A stretch of 64,000 bases of DNA from Bog-950 sp044228435 (lineage in GTDB: Bacteria; Bacteroidota; Bacteroidia; Chitinophagales; LD1), in the NCBI GenBank assembly GCA_044228435.1, contig JBGAUW010000016.1, positions 62,001 through 126,000 of the forward strand. The letters run 5' to 3'. Every line of letters begins with the position of its first letter. The stretch's first letter is position 1. The notes under the pieces are model-generated. The model searched no databases and had not been told where the DNA came from. It was given only the letters and a program-made list of their open reading frames with translations. Shown piece after piece: positions 8,294 through 17,104 of this stretch. Made by a program: the position numbers and the translations under genes.

Positions 8294-9309
8294 TTAAATT
8301 GCTGTATTATGTTGCGAAGTATGGCTGCGCATTCATCCACATCTAAAGGGTTGGCGGCAGCCCCTGCCCCCATTTCACTACCGGCATACCACTTAATTTT
8401 ATCCTTAGCCCTAAGCGGCGGGTAATATTCTATATGGAAGGCAAAATAGTTTTCAGCATCGGCATACTTTTTTTCGTTTACCGGTGTTTGGTGCAGGCAC
8501 ATCATGTATGGAAAGGGCCTGTCGTAAATTTTATCAAAGCCACGGTTAAGGGTTTTAACCATGTCGGCAAGGTCTTTCTTTTCGCTTAGTGTAAATTGCG
8601 TAATGTTTCCCTTCAGTTTTTTATTTACTACAAACACACCAAAAGGGTAATCGGTAAAGTAGGGGATGTAAGCCAAAAAGCTTTTGTTTTGGTACACAAT
8701 ACGCTTTTTATATTGCTTTTCGGCGGCATTTAAATCGGCAAATAAATTGGTTTTATGCTGCCGGTAATACTTTTTACAGTTCTCTAATTCTGTTTTAAGT
8801 TTTGCGGGTATAAATGAATACGCATACAGCTGTCCGTGCGGGTGGGGAATAGTAACGCCCACTTCTTCGCCACGGTTTTCAAACTCATAAATGTATTTAA
8901 CGCGCTTATCTTTTTGCAAAGCGGCAAATCGCTCGTTCCATAGTTCTACTATTTTAAGCACATGCTCATCGCTTAAATCGTATAGCTGCTTATCATGGTC
9001 GGGCGAATACAAAATAACCTCGCACTTGCCCACCGCCTGTACACTTTTAAAAACTGTATTTGCCTTTGTCTGTTGTCTGTTCTCTGCTATCTGTTGTCTA
9101 TCTTGTGTCTTGTGTCTTGCCTCTTGTGTCTTCTCAAGGCTCATTACCGGAAAATCATTATCGTAAGCCAATACCTCAAAGTTAGGCAGGGCCTTATTAT
9201 CGGCAGGGCAGAAGGGGCAATAGTCTTTGGGCAGGTGCGGCCTGTGCTGGCGGTTGGTGGCTACAAGGGTCCAGGTATCTAGCAAAGGATTCCATCTGAA
9301 TTCGGGCAT
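8290..9309 (-). CDS. galT: Galactose-1-phosphate uridylyltransferase with repeat-encoded insertion
   Basis: Transfers UMP from UDP-glucose to galactose 1-phosphate. The catalytic HPHGQ motif is at residues 156-160 (His158 is the expected uridylylated residue). CPFC at 31-34 supplies the usual metal-binding cysteines. GVFVVNKK, YMCLHQTPV and AFHIEYYPPLR in the C-terminal half fit the family. Residues ~60-80 (EK..TQEARHKTQDRQQ..) are a polar, low-complexity stretch unlike the rest; its DNA is nine consecutive degenerate 7-mers (9070-9132), an exact 21-codon in-frame insertion. All catalytic elements are intact, so the enzyme may well tolerate it. Operon with galK. Confidence 0.93.
   Translation of the reverse strand: MPEFRWNPLLDTWTLVATNRQHRPHLPKDYCPFCPADNKALPNFEVLAYDNDFPVMSLEKTQEARHKTQDRQQIAENRQQTKANTVFKSVQAVGKCEVILYSPDHDKQLYDLSDEHVLKIVELWNERFAALQKDKRVKYIYEFENRGEEVGVTIPHPHGQLYAYSFIPAKLKTELENCKKYYRQHKTNLFADLNAAEKQYKKRIVYQNKSFLAYIPYFTDYPFGVFVVNKKLKGNITQFTLSEKKDLADMVKTLNRGFDKIYDRPFPYMMCLHQTPVNEKKYADAENYFAFHIEYYPPLRAKDKIKWYAGSEMGAGAAANPLDVDECAAILRNIIQQFK
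9070..9132. repeat. Degenerate heptamer array inside galT
   Basis: On the plus strand, nine 7-bp units in a row: CTGTTGT, CTGTTCT, CTGCTAT, CTGTTGT, CTATCTT, GTGTCTT, GTGTCTT, GCCTCTT, GTGTCTT. A weaker unit (CCTTTGT) precedes at 9063. The total of 63 bp equals 21 codons, so the galT frame is kept. Comparable arrays occur at 23578, 24696 and, with 8-bp units, 22936 and 50475. Confidence 0.8.
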
Positions 9310-9349
9310 ACCACAATGATAGTGAATGCTTTTTTATTTTAGTGCCGAA

Positions 9350-10351
9350 ATGAAAATTCTGATTCTCCGTTTTTCGTCTATTGGTGATATAGTGCTTACT
9401 ACCCCTGTAGTGCGCTGTATTAAAAAGCAACACCCTGAAGCAGAGGTGCATTACGCCACCAAAAAGGCTTTTCATTCCATAGTGCAGCATAATCCTTATA
9501 TCACTAAAATTCACCTGTTGGGTGATTCGCTTACAGAGTTTGTAAAGCAACTGAAGCAAGAGCGCTTTGATTATGTAATAGACCTGCACCACAATTTTCG
9601 CACCCTGCTGATAAAACTCCAATTGGGCATAACGTCGTATTCCTTCAACAAACTGAACTTTGAAAAATGGCTGATGGTTAATTTTAAAATTAACCGCCTT
9701 CCGCAAAAACATATTGTAGACCGTTACCTTGAAACTTGTAAGGCGCTAAACGTAACCAACGATGGTGAGGGGCTGGATTATTTTATTGGTGCTGATGATG
9801 TGGTTGATTTGAATATACTGCCGCAGAATTTCAGACAAGGCTATATAGCTTGGGTAATAGGAGCGAAGCAGAATACTAAAAAGTTTCCGATAGAAAAGAT
9901 TGTAAATGCTATTGATGGAATATACTGGCCGGTAGTGTTGCTGGGCGGTAAAGAAGATGCTGCTGAGGGTGATAGTATTGTAGCGCAGATAAAAAGTGCC
10001 ACCCCTGTTTTTAACGCAGCCGGTAAGTTTAGTTTAAATCAATCGGCAAGTTTGGTGCAACAGGCCAAACTTGTAGTAACCAACGATACCGGGTTAATGC
10101 ACATAGCAGCAGCTTTTAAACGCCCTGTTATTTCTATATGGGGTAACACCATTCCGCAGTTTGGCATGTATCCGTATATGGGCAATAAGCCGGTAACCAA
10201 TGTAATAATGCAGGTGCCTGATTTATCTTGCCGCCCTTGCAGCAAATTGGGCTACGATGCCTGCCCCCAAGGGCATTTTAAATGTATGAACCTGATACCT
10301 GATGCAGAGTTTGGTGCCTGGTTCGAAAAGAAAATTGGCTTAGGCCCTTAA
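9350..10351 (+). CDS. Glycosyltransferase family 9 (heptosyltransferase-like)
   Basis: Probable ADP-heptose (or other nucleotide-sugar) transferase acting on lipopolysaccharide core at the cytoplasmic membrane. The N-terminus MKILILRFSSIGDIVLTTPVV is the GT9 signature. The C-terminal half has the donor-site block VVTNDTGLMHIAAAFKRPVISIWG, typical of WaaC/WaaF/WaaQ proteins. A Cys-rich tail (DLSCRPCSKLGYDACPQGHFKCM) is common in Bacteroidota members. I chose the ATG at 9350 over an upstream ATG at 9326 because the motif then starts at residue 1. Length 333 aa is normal. It is divergent from galT, with a 40-bp gap, and converges on the DUF4294 gene. Confidence 0.88.
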   Translation: MKILILRFSSIGDIVLTTPVVRCIKKQHPEAEVHYATKKAFHSIVQHNPYITKIHLLGDSLTEFVKQLKQERFDYVIDLHHNFRTLLIKLQLGITSYSFNKLNFEKWLMVNFKINRLPQKHIVDRYLETCKALNVTNDGEGLDYFIGADDVVDLNILPQNFRQGYIAWVIGAKQNTKKFPIEKIVNAIDGIYWPVVLLGGKEDAAEGDSIVAQIKSATPVFNAAGKFSLNQSASLVQQAKLVVTNDTGLMHIAAAFKRPVISIWGNTIPQFGMYPYMGNKPVTNVIMQVPDLSCRPCSKLGYDACPQGHFKCMNLIPDAEFGAWFEKKIGLGP

Positions 10352-10362
10352 CACGATAACCA

Positions 10363-10983
10363 TTACGATTTTACATTATACGCCGGGCCAAGTTCGCGTA
10401 TAATCATTTCAATCATCTTCTCTTTTTTAGGGTCGTAATTTTCTTTAAGGTCGTAACCGTAGCGTTTACCTACCAACTGGTAGAACCAAGCGGTTACACC
10501 ACCTTTAATTTCTTTAATAATGTAGTAGGCATTGTTTCCGGTTTCGCGGTTAAGCAGTTTAAACAACATTTCACCCTGGCCTACACTAAGGTCCTTTAGT
10601 TCTTTTTCAAACTTGGTGCGCATTTCTTTCTCTACGTCTTTACGGTAGTGGCGGTATTCGCGGCGTTTATCGTTTTCTTTTTCTTCTTTCAACTCGGCGT
10701 ACAGCTGGTTCGCAATTTTTACATAAGGCATTACCTTTTGTATCCGGCTTTTGTATTTGTAATACATCATCTGGTCCTCGGCGCTTTTAAAGGATACTAC
10801 GTTTACATCGCGCAGGTTAATAGTAGGTGTGCTATCGCTGGCAGGTAAATTGCCGGCATCGTATACATAATGTATGGTGGTGTCTTCAGCTGGTTTGTGG
10901 AAGGCACCTTTTCTATCTTTCAACCCCTGGGCAAAATTGCTGTTAGCCACTACCAGTAAAATTAAAAACGATACAATTCTCAT
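10363..10983 (-). CDS. DUF4294 domain protein, exported
   Basis: A 206-residue protein with an N-terminal signal peptide (SFLILLVVANSNFAQ). The mature part matches my memory of the DUF4294 family: INLRDVNVVSF near residue 55, YYKYKSRIQKVMPYVKIANQLYAEL (72-96), and a conserved Leu/Gly block VGQGEMLFKLLNRETGNNAYYIIKEIKGGVTAWFYQ. The central part is highly charged and helical (RREYRHYRKDVEKEM). The function of the family is unknown. It is a common single-copy gene in Bacteroidota. It converges on the GT9 gene with 11 bp between stop codons. Confidence 0.8.
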   Translation of the reverse strand: MRIVSFLILLVVANSNFAQGLKDRKGAFHKPAEDTTIHYVYDAGNLPASDSTPTINLRDVNVVSFKSAEDQMMYYKYKSRIQKVMPYVKIANQLYAELKEEKENDKRREYRHYRKDVEKEMRTKFEKELKDLSVGQGEMLFKLLNRETGNNAYYIIKEIKGGVTAWFYQLVGKRYGYDLKENYDPKKEKMIEMIIRELGPAYNVKS

Positions 10984-11165
10984 AAATTATGTGTTTGGCT
11001 TATACTATTCAAAGCACGTACCAATATTACAACGTTTTATAAAAACAATTGGTATACAAGCCAATACCCTTTATTTTATATTTCTTTAAGAATTAATAGC
11101 TTCAAGGTTAATATCAGGTTTATACGGTATTTTAAAAGTAGAGTGAACCATAAAAACAAACTATT

Positions 11166-11611
11166 ATGGCTAAAGCCGAGCTAAAAACAAAAAAGACGGA
11201 GGTAAACCCTGCCGATTTTTTAAACACTATTAAAGAAGAAAGCCGCCGTGCCGATTGCTTTACCGTGTTGGCAATGATGGAAAGGCCACTAAAGCCGATG
11301 CCAAAATGTGGGGCGGGGCTATTGTAGGCTTTGGCCATACCGTATTAAAATACGATAGCGGGAGGGAACTGGATTGGTTTATTTGCGGCTTTTCGCCGCG
11401 CAAGGCCAACCTTACCTTATATGTGCCGGGCCTGGTAGAAAACAAAACCATGCTCGCGAAGCTTGGTAAATATAAAACCGGCAAAGGCTGCCTTTACATC
11501 AACTCGTTAGCCGAGATTGATACTAAAGTGCTAAAGGCGATGATTGAGCAATCGGTAAAGGAGTCTAAATCTGAAAGTAGAGTTTCGTACAAAAAGCAAG
11601 CAAAGAGTTAG
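11166..11611 (+). pseudogene. DUF1801 domain protein, interrupted by a -1 frameshift
   Basis: From the ATG at 11166 frame 3 reads a plausible DUF1801 N-terminus (NPADFLNTIKEESRRADCFTVLAMME). The family then continues in frame 2 with KATKADAKMWGGAIVGFGHTVLKY, SGRELDWFICGFSPRKANLTLYV and GCLYINSLAEIDTKVLKAM. The switch falls at the short homopolymer GGAAAGG near 11279-11285. One extra A there would restore a single continuous 149-codon gene. So the locus is either a recent pseudogene or a one-base sequencing/assembly error. If intact, this would be a small YdhG-like (DUF1801) protein of unknown function. The downstream S45 gene converges on it. Confidence 0.78.
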
Positions 11612-11626
11612 GCTACATGCTCTAAC

Positions 11627-13726
11627 CTATTCGCCGGGATGATAAATTCTTTCGGCGTGTTTGTAGGCCCACTCTTTTTTTAGGCTCTCTTCTTTTGTCT
11701 GATGGTTTACGTATAGTTTCATTTGGTCGGTATAGTGTTTAGCGCCGGGTTTATTGCTGGTGCCATAAGGTGATACGGTGCGAAACTGCGGACCATCTTT
11801 AGTAAACTTAGCCATTAGTATAAACGATTCCCCCATCCATACTCTAATCTTACCTTTGCCATACGGGTTGCCGTATTTGGCGTTCCACATATCGGGTCCT
11901 CCATCGGTGGGCAAATCCACATCGCCGCGCTGGTGGCGCTGGTAATCGCCCAATGGTATGCTTAGCGTGCCAAAATCGGCCAGCATCTGTTTTTTAGTTT
12001 CCTGTATAGCCTTTACAAAAAAGGCAAACTTGGCTTGCTTATCGGTGGCAAATAATTTTTCCTGTTCCCAGTTGGTGTTATTATAAATGTAGTAGAGGGT
12101 TTTGTAAGTAAGCACGGCGCTCATGTTATCCAGGTCGCCGCTTTTATCCCAGGTTTTTAAAATTTTTATGGCATCGGCAATATCGGGGTGCTCTTCTTCT
12201 TTCAGTTCTACAATATCAAAGGCCTGAAACTTTTTAAAAAACTGCGGATAGGTAGGGTAGCGGGTATCGTATTTTATTTTCAAAAAATCATCCCAGCTAA
12301 CCTTATCGTATTTGCTTATGTTCTCTTCAAAGCGAAGGCCGCGGTTGGTCATAGCTGTATCATGGCACATAGTAGCCATATCTTTCGTGCAAATGGGGTT
12401 ATGGTCAGCGCAGGTAGAACGGAAGCAGGTGTTGTTGGCGTTAAACACGTAACCACATTCGGGGTTTAATACTTGTGGTATTGAGGCCTCGGGGTAAAAT
12501 TCAGTCCATAAGGTTTTGGCTGTATTGCCTGGTAGCGTGCCTGTCCAATCATAGCCCTCGGCCCGTTTAGGGAAGGCCCCATTGCTGATAAAGAAGATGG
12601 TATCGTTCTTATCGGCGTAGGTTATGTTTTGGTTTATTATACCCTGCATATCCAGCGCGTGGCGGAACTCGGTAAAGTTCTTCGCGCGGTCCATTTGGTA
12701 CCATTGCTCTGGTGCCTTAATAGTCATGTTACTGGCAAGGCGCAGGGCAAACATTCCTTTTTTGTTTACTACTGTAGCGCCAAATTTGCTCCACCATATT
12801 TTTTTGCCAATGGTTAATATAAACTTGTGTTTATCGCGGTGCCTGGCCAGGTTAACCGATAATTTAGCTCTGCCGGTTTCTAGTTTGTAAGATACACCAT
12901 CTACCAGGTAATGGTTTTTCTTTTTAGGGTCGGGTTGCAACTGGTACACATCTATCGCATCAAAACCATTGGTGGTATGCGCCCAGCCAAGGTTTTCGTT
13001 TACACCATGAAAAATAGTTACCCCGCCATGAAACGTAGAGCCATACATATTCAAACCTTCTTCGCTGCACATATGGGCCTCGTACCAACTAAGCGGACCC
13101 TCTAAAGGTTGGTGCGAGTTCACGTCCAGGTATACCAGGCCATCAGCTGTTTTTTTCGAGTTCATAGCTATAGCATTAGAGCCACGGCCTGTTTCACCAA
13201 AAGGAACCGGAGTTACCGTGCCGCTTACCATATTGTTTAGCTGGCCGTCTACACCGGTCATTAAAGCCATAGCCAGCATGTAGCCGGCAATAAAGTCTTT
13301 AGGGCCAACAGGCATAGCCTTTTTTACCAGCACCTCATCGGGGTGCAGTTTTGCATACCGGTTGCCAGCATCGGCAGCGGCCTGCAATATTTTTTTAAAC
13401 TGGGGCGATAAATCAGTATCATAATGCTCATCAATAGTTTGGCGTATGCGCAGTAACTGTACTGCGTAGTCAATTTTAGCGCCGTCTATGCCCAGGTGCT
13501 GGCCCAACATGCTTTTAGCCAGCAGAAGACCCCATTGCACCGTAGTAAAATCATCTTCACATTCGGCCCACATTAAGCCATAGGCACAGTCGGCATCGGT
13601 TTTGCCAAAAATATGCGGCACACCAAAACTATCGCGCACAATTTCAACATTATAAGCAGTGGTAGTTTGTGCATGGCTTAGGGTAATAGCTAACGCACCT
13701 AAAACTAAAGGCAATAACTTTTTCAT
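11627..13726 (-). CDS. Secreted penicillin acylase / acyl-homoserine-lactone acylase-like enzyme (peptidase S45)
   Basis: An N-terminal-nucleophile amidase made as a precursor that self-cleaves to two chains. The start at 13726 gives a signal peptide (KKLLPLVLGALAITLSHAQ), so the enzyme is periplasmic or exported; the frame extends 8 codons upstream. The N-terminal block VEIVRDSFGVPHIFGKTDADCAYG is the alpha chain start. The autocleavage and nucleophile site is GRG-Ser183-Asn (SNAIAMNS), followed by VYLDVNSHQPLEGPLSWYEAHM and GVNENLGWAHTTN as in the family. Substrate (penicillin-type amide, homoserine lactone, other) cannot be read from sequence. Length 699 aa is typical. Confidence 0.88.
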   Translation of the reverse strand: MKKLLPLVLGALAITLSHAQTTTAYNVEIVRDSFGVPHIFGKTDADCAYGLMWAECEDDFTTVQWGLLLAKSMLGQHLGIDGAKIDYAVQLLRIRQTIDEHYDTDLSPQFKKILQAAADAGNRYAKLHPDEVLVKKAMPVGPKDFIAGYMLAMALMTGVDGQLNNMVSGTVTPVPFGETGRGSNAIAMNSKKTADGLVYLDVNSHQPLEGPLSWYEAHMCSEEGLNMYGSTFHGGVTIFHGVNENLGWAHTTNGFDAIDVYQLQPDPKKKNHYLVDGVSYKLETGRAKLSVNLARHRDKHKFILTIGKKIWWSKFGATVVNKKGMFALRLASNMTIKAPEQWYQMDRAKNFTEFRHALDMQGIINQNITYADKNDTIFFISNGAFPKRAEGYDWTGTLPGNTAKTLWTEFYPEASIPQVLNPECGYVFNANNTCFRSTCADHNPICTKDMATMCHDTAMTNRGLRFEENISKYDKVSWDDFLKIKYDTRYPTYPQFFKKFQAFDIVELKEEEHPDIADAIKILKTWDKSGDLDNMSAVLTYKTLYYIYNNTNWEQEKLFATDKQAKFAFFVKAIQETKKQMLADFGTLSIPLGDYQRHQRGDVDLPTDGGPDMWNAKYGNPYGKGKIRVWMGESFILMAKFTKDGPQFRTVSPYGTSNKPGAKHYTDQMKLYVNHQTKEESLKKEWAYKHAERIYHPGE

Positions 13727-13914
13727 GCGTGAAAAGTTGAGGGTAAGCAATACCGCGAATGTAATTTAGCCGCGTGTATAATACAGCAAAGGGCAAATAA
13801 TTATTTAACAAGTAAGCAAAGCTTGCTTTTGTCTATGGTTTTTTAAACACCAGGTAATAACCTCCCGTATTCAAAATCTTTGACGATAGCAAACTAGCAA
13901 GCATTCAAATTTAG

Positions 13915-16908
13915 CTATTGCGCTACCACTTTAATATGGGCAACGGTATGGTTAGATGTATAAACAGAAACTATGTAAGTGCCCGAGGGTAACGTATTGC
14001 GTTGTATAGTTAAAGGGTCATTGCCTGTGGTGTTGCCGCTTAACAGTACCTGCCCCAGCAAATTGCTTAAGGTGTAGGTATACCCACCCTGTGTAAAGTG
14101 GTTGGCGCCAATGGTAAGCGAGGTGGTAAATGGATTGGGTATAGCCACTAGTTTATCGGTATTGCTAAGGTCAACAATGGCTGTTGGGCCGCTAATAGTA
14201 TGTAATGTGGTATTGGTAATAACCGGGTCGTTATGATCGAAATAAATAGCGGCGGTGTTGTGCAGTTGTGTGCCCGGAGGTAAATTCGGTTTGGTTTGTA
14301 TCTCAAAGGCTACCCAGCCATGGCTTTCGGGTGCTGTAAAAGGTAATTTTATTTGTGTGAAACGGAAATAAATTGAGTCGCCAACTACCTTGGCATCGCA
14401 AACAGCCTGGTGGCTACTGCCCACGTATCTAAAGGTACTTATATCAAAATTACTGTCCAGGATATCTTTAACTACAATGTTCATGGCGTAGTAGGTGCCT
14501 GTGTTTTCGAAGTTAATAACAAACTTTATTTTTTTATCTGCTTGTATAAAACCCTCAGCGCCTGTTCCGCAATCATCGGGTAGTTTGTTATTCGGGTCAA
14601 AAGAGGCCACCACTATCTGGTGCGCACTATCGGTATTGTTGTTTGGGTTGGCATCGGTGCCAAAAACTATATTACAACGGGCTGTTGTATAAATGTTTTG
14701 ATTAATAGTAGCCGAAGGCGAAACATAATAATAGGCATGCGAAATAAGCTGTTGAAAAGAGCCTGATATGGTACCCCATGTGGTAGTATGGGTGGCAGCA
14801 TTGTAATTAGCCGGTGGCGAATTGATTGAATCTAAACTCATAATGGCATCGGTAACCAGGCTGTGTGTAAAATAGGCAGTATAAGGTCCAAGGCTGGTGG
14901 TTAACAAAGTATATTCAGCCTTATTAGTGGTAGTAACCGGGGTGGTGGGTATAAGGTCTACTGTTACATCTAAATACGTGCTGCTTATGCCTATACCAAA
15001 ATTATAGTCCTGGTAATAGCCACCAGGGGTGGTGGTAACGCCGGTATAAGATAAAGGAGTGCCAGAAAATCCGCTGTATAGCCCGGTAGTATCGCGTTGC
15101 AAAGTGTGTATGCCGGCCGGCACTTCCATTATGTAACTACCATCGCTACCGGTAACGGCTAACCTGTTGTTGGCTTTTACAATCTGCCTCGGTATACTGG
15201 CTTCGGCATCTAAAATGCCATTTTGGTTATAATTGCCAAATACTTTACCGGTTATGCGTGCACTGTAAGTAGTTACGCCAAAATCAAAACCACACTGCCT
15301 TACATTCGGTAAGGTAAAATTGTAGTTGTATTCATCTTCACCAAAGGGCATGCTGTTGTAGTGTACGGGGGCATAAAGCAGCTTAATTATAAGTGCAGAA
15401 GAAAATATATTATAGGGCACCAGGCCTTCATAATAGCCCGTTGAATCGGTAGTTAATACGGTACCGCTTGGGTTACACAATATTTGTATGCCCGCCAGGG
15501 GTGGTTCGTTTAAGTCTTGTATGCCGTTAAAGTTATAATCTAAAAATACATGGCCGCAAACGGTATCGGTTAATGCCGTTACCAGTAACGGACTACAGGT
15601 GGTATCGGCACATCCAAAAATAGTATCGGTAGCAATTAAGCAAACGGTATAAAGCCCTTGCGTGGCAAATACATGCACCGGGTCCTGCTCGTTGCCAAAA
15701 GTGCCATCGCCAAACTGCCAGGTATAGCCTGTGTTGTTGGTAACATAGGTACTGCCATGAAACTGGGCTGTATTGGGCCCGGTAATTACACCGGTAAACG
15801 AGGCGTTTATATAGCAGCTGGTTATTACCTGGCGGCACTGACTATCTACAGCGCAACCGGGTACATTTACATAAAGGCAGACCGTAAAAGTATCCAGTGT
15901 TGCATATTGATGGGTGGGGTATAATGTGGTAGTGTTGTAGGTGCTATCGCCAAAATCCCATTGATACCATACCGGACGGTATGGCGAAAGATTATTGCTA
16001 CGAAAATATTCCTGTCCCGGGTTATTGGCTGCGTTTGTAGTAAAGTTGGCAAAGTTTGCGTGGCAAGTGTCTACCTGTACATTACTGCAAGTACGGCGGG
16101 TACAACCAAGGGTTGTATCGGTATAGGTGGCACACACCTGGTAAAGGCCAAAGTGCGGAAAATGGTGCAGGCTTTGAAAAACAGATGATGTAGTTCCATC
16201 GCCGTAATCCCATAACAGAGTGTCGTAGTGGCCATTAACTTGCTCGGTAAAAACTATGTTGGTGTTGCTGTAAAAAGGCTGGCTATAATTAAAGTAAGCA
16301 TATAAAGGGCAAGGATTGACAACAACAGTATCCACTACTACCGATATGCAAAAAGTATCGGCGCAGTTTTGAACGGTATCGCTTAAATAAAGGCAGGCCG
16401 CATAGTGGCCAAGGTTGCTGTAGTAATGGGTTGGCGATGCAATGCCTGTAGTATCATTACCATCACCAAAATTCCATTGTACTGCTACATTGGTGTAATC
16501 GGGCAAGGTATTGGTAAAACTGAAGGTATGAGCGTTTAGCTCGTTGGTATAAATGTTTACCGGCGCAAAGCACGGTGGGTTGGTAGTAATATGCAGGTAA
16601 ATGCAACTGCTATCAACGCAAATTGTGTTCGCGCTACTATCCTGAATACTTACAGTATGGCACACCATGTATGTGCCGGGCTGTATAAAGTCCTTATCGG
16701 CGTTGGATGTCGTAGCAAAAACAACGTTGTTACTTCGCCAGTTGTGGTAATAAGTAAGACCGTTTTGCAGAGGCTGGTTAGCGGTAAAATGGTAGCCAGT
16801 ATTACTGGTAGCCGAATAGGAGAAGGTGGCATCGCATTGCGCACCGGCTGTAAGTACGTGGTACAACAGAAGGCAAAGCAAGCCCCCAAAACGTAGTGCG
16901 CGTTTCAT
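13915..16908 (-). CDS. Large secreted PKD-repeat protein with T9SS sorting domain
   Basis: 997 residues. The signal peptide (RFGGLLCLLLYHVLTAGAQ) is followed by about five PKD-like domains (NFGDGNDTTG, DYGDGTTSS, DFGDSTYNTT, QFGDGTFG; residues ~30-450). Two SdrD-B-like modules follow (VCGHVFLDYNFNGIQDLNEPP and GKVFGNYNQNGILDAEASIP, ~455-660). Next comes a DUF11/DUF7619-type block starting SFDPNNKLPDDCG (~775-910). The C-terminus (VAIPNPFTTSLTI...LPSGTYIVSVY..HIKVVAQ) is a type A T9SS sorting domain. It is rich in Thr, Asn, Cys and Tyr. Probably surface-attached or released; ligand unknown. It stands alone on the minus strand. Confidence 0.88.
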   Translation of the reverse strand: MKRALRFGGLLCLLLYHVLTAGAQCDATFSYSATSNTGYHFTANQPLQNGLTYYHNWRSNNVVFATTSNADKDFIQPGTYMVCHTVSIQDSSANTICVDSSCIYLHITTNPPCFAPVNIYTNELNAHTFSFTNTLPDYTNVAVQWNFGDGNDTTGIASPTHYYSNLGHYAACLYLSDTVQNCADTFCISVVVDTVVVNPCPLYAYFNYSQPFYSNTNIVFTEQVNGHYDTLLWDYGDGTTSSVFQSLHHFPHFGLYQVCATYTDTTLGCTRRTCSNVQVDTCHANFANFTTNAANNPGQEYFRSNNLSPYRPVWYQWDFGDSTYNTTTLYPTHQYATLDTFTVCLYVNVPGCAVDSQCRQVITSCYINASFTGVITGPNTAQFHGSTYVTNNTGYTWQFGDGTFGNEQDPVHVFATQGLYTVCLIATDTIFGCADTTCSPLLVTALTDTVCGHVFLDYNFNGIQDLNEPPLAGIQILCNPSGTVLTTDSTGYYEGLVPYNIFSSALIIKLLYAPVHYNSMPFGEDEYNYNFTLPNVRQCGFDFGVTTYSARITGKVFGNYNQNGILDAEASIPRQIVKANNRLAVTGSDGSYIMEVPAGIHTLQRDTTGLYSGFSGTPLSYTGVTTTPGGYYQDYNFGIGISSTYLDVTVDLIPTTPVTTTNKAEYTLLTTSLGPYTAYFTHSLVTDAIMSLDSINSPPANYNAATHTTTWGTISGSFQQLISHAYYYVSPSATINQNIYTTARCNIVFGTDANPNNNTDSAHQIVVASFDPNNKLPDDCGTGAEGFIQADKKIKFVINFENTGTYYAMNIVVKDILDSNFDISTFRYVGSSHQAVCDAKVVGDSIYFRFTQIKLPFTAPESHGWVAFEIQTKPNLPPGTQLHNTAAIYFDHNDPVITNTTLHTISGPTAIVDLSNTDKLVAIPNPFTTSLTIGANHFTQGGYTYTLSNLLGQVLLSGNTTGNDPLTIQRNTLPSGTYIVSVYTSNHTVAHIKVVAQ

Positions 16909-16931
16909 AGGCTTAGTATTTTTAATAGGTT

Positions 16932-16949
16932 CAGTATAAATATACTGTA
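16932..16949. promoter_or_regulatory. Short palindrome upstream of the PKD/T9SS gene
   Basis: CAGTATA-AA-TATACTG, two 7-bp arms around 2 bp, about 25 bp upstream of the start of the 997-aa gene. On the minus strand it contains TATATTTA, one base off the TAnnTTTG -7 box. It could be an operator or simply the -7 region; nothing in the sequence decides this. Confidence 0.3.
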
Positions 16950-17031
16950 ATTATTTTAAATATGGCTAATGCGCTATCAGTTTATTCCCGTTTTACCAAG
17001 CCTTAGTTTTGGGAAATACTATAAAACAAAG

Positions 17032-17067
17032 CATCCGAAGCTTTTAAACTTCGGATGTTTTGGCGTT
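17032..17067 (-). terminator. parC terminator hairpin
   Basis: CATCCGAAG (17032-17040) and CTTCGGATG (17049-17057) form a perfect 9-bp stem with an 8-nt loop. On the minus strand, 38 bp past the parC stop, it is followed by CTTTGTTTTA. The stem shares the CTTCGGA core with the miaE terminator. Confidence 0.75.
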
Positions 17068-17104
17068 TTTGTCTTATTCCGGATTCATAATTCCGGTTTC
17101 CGCA

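Noticed and set aside
9197..9712. 171-codon minus-strand frame across the galT start and the GT9 gene
   Set aside because: It overlaps two well-supported genes and lacks recognisable motifs.
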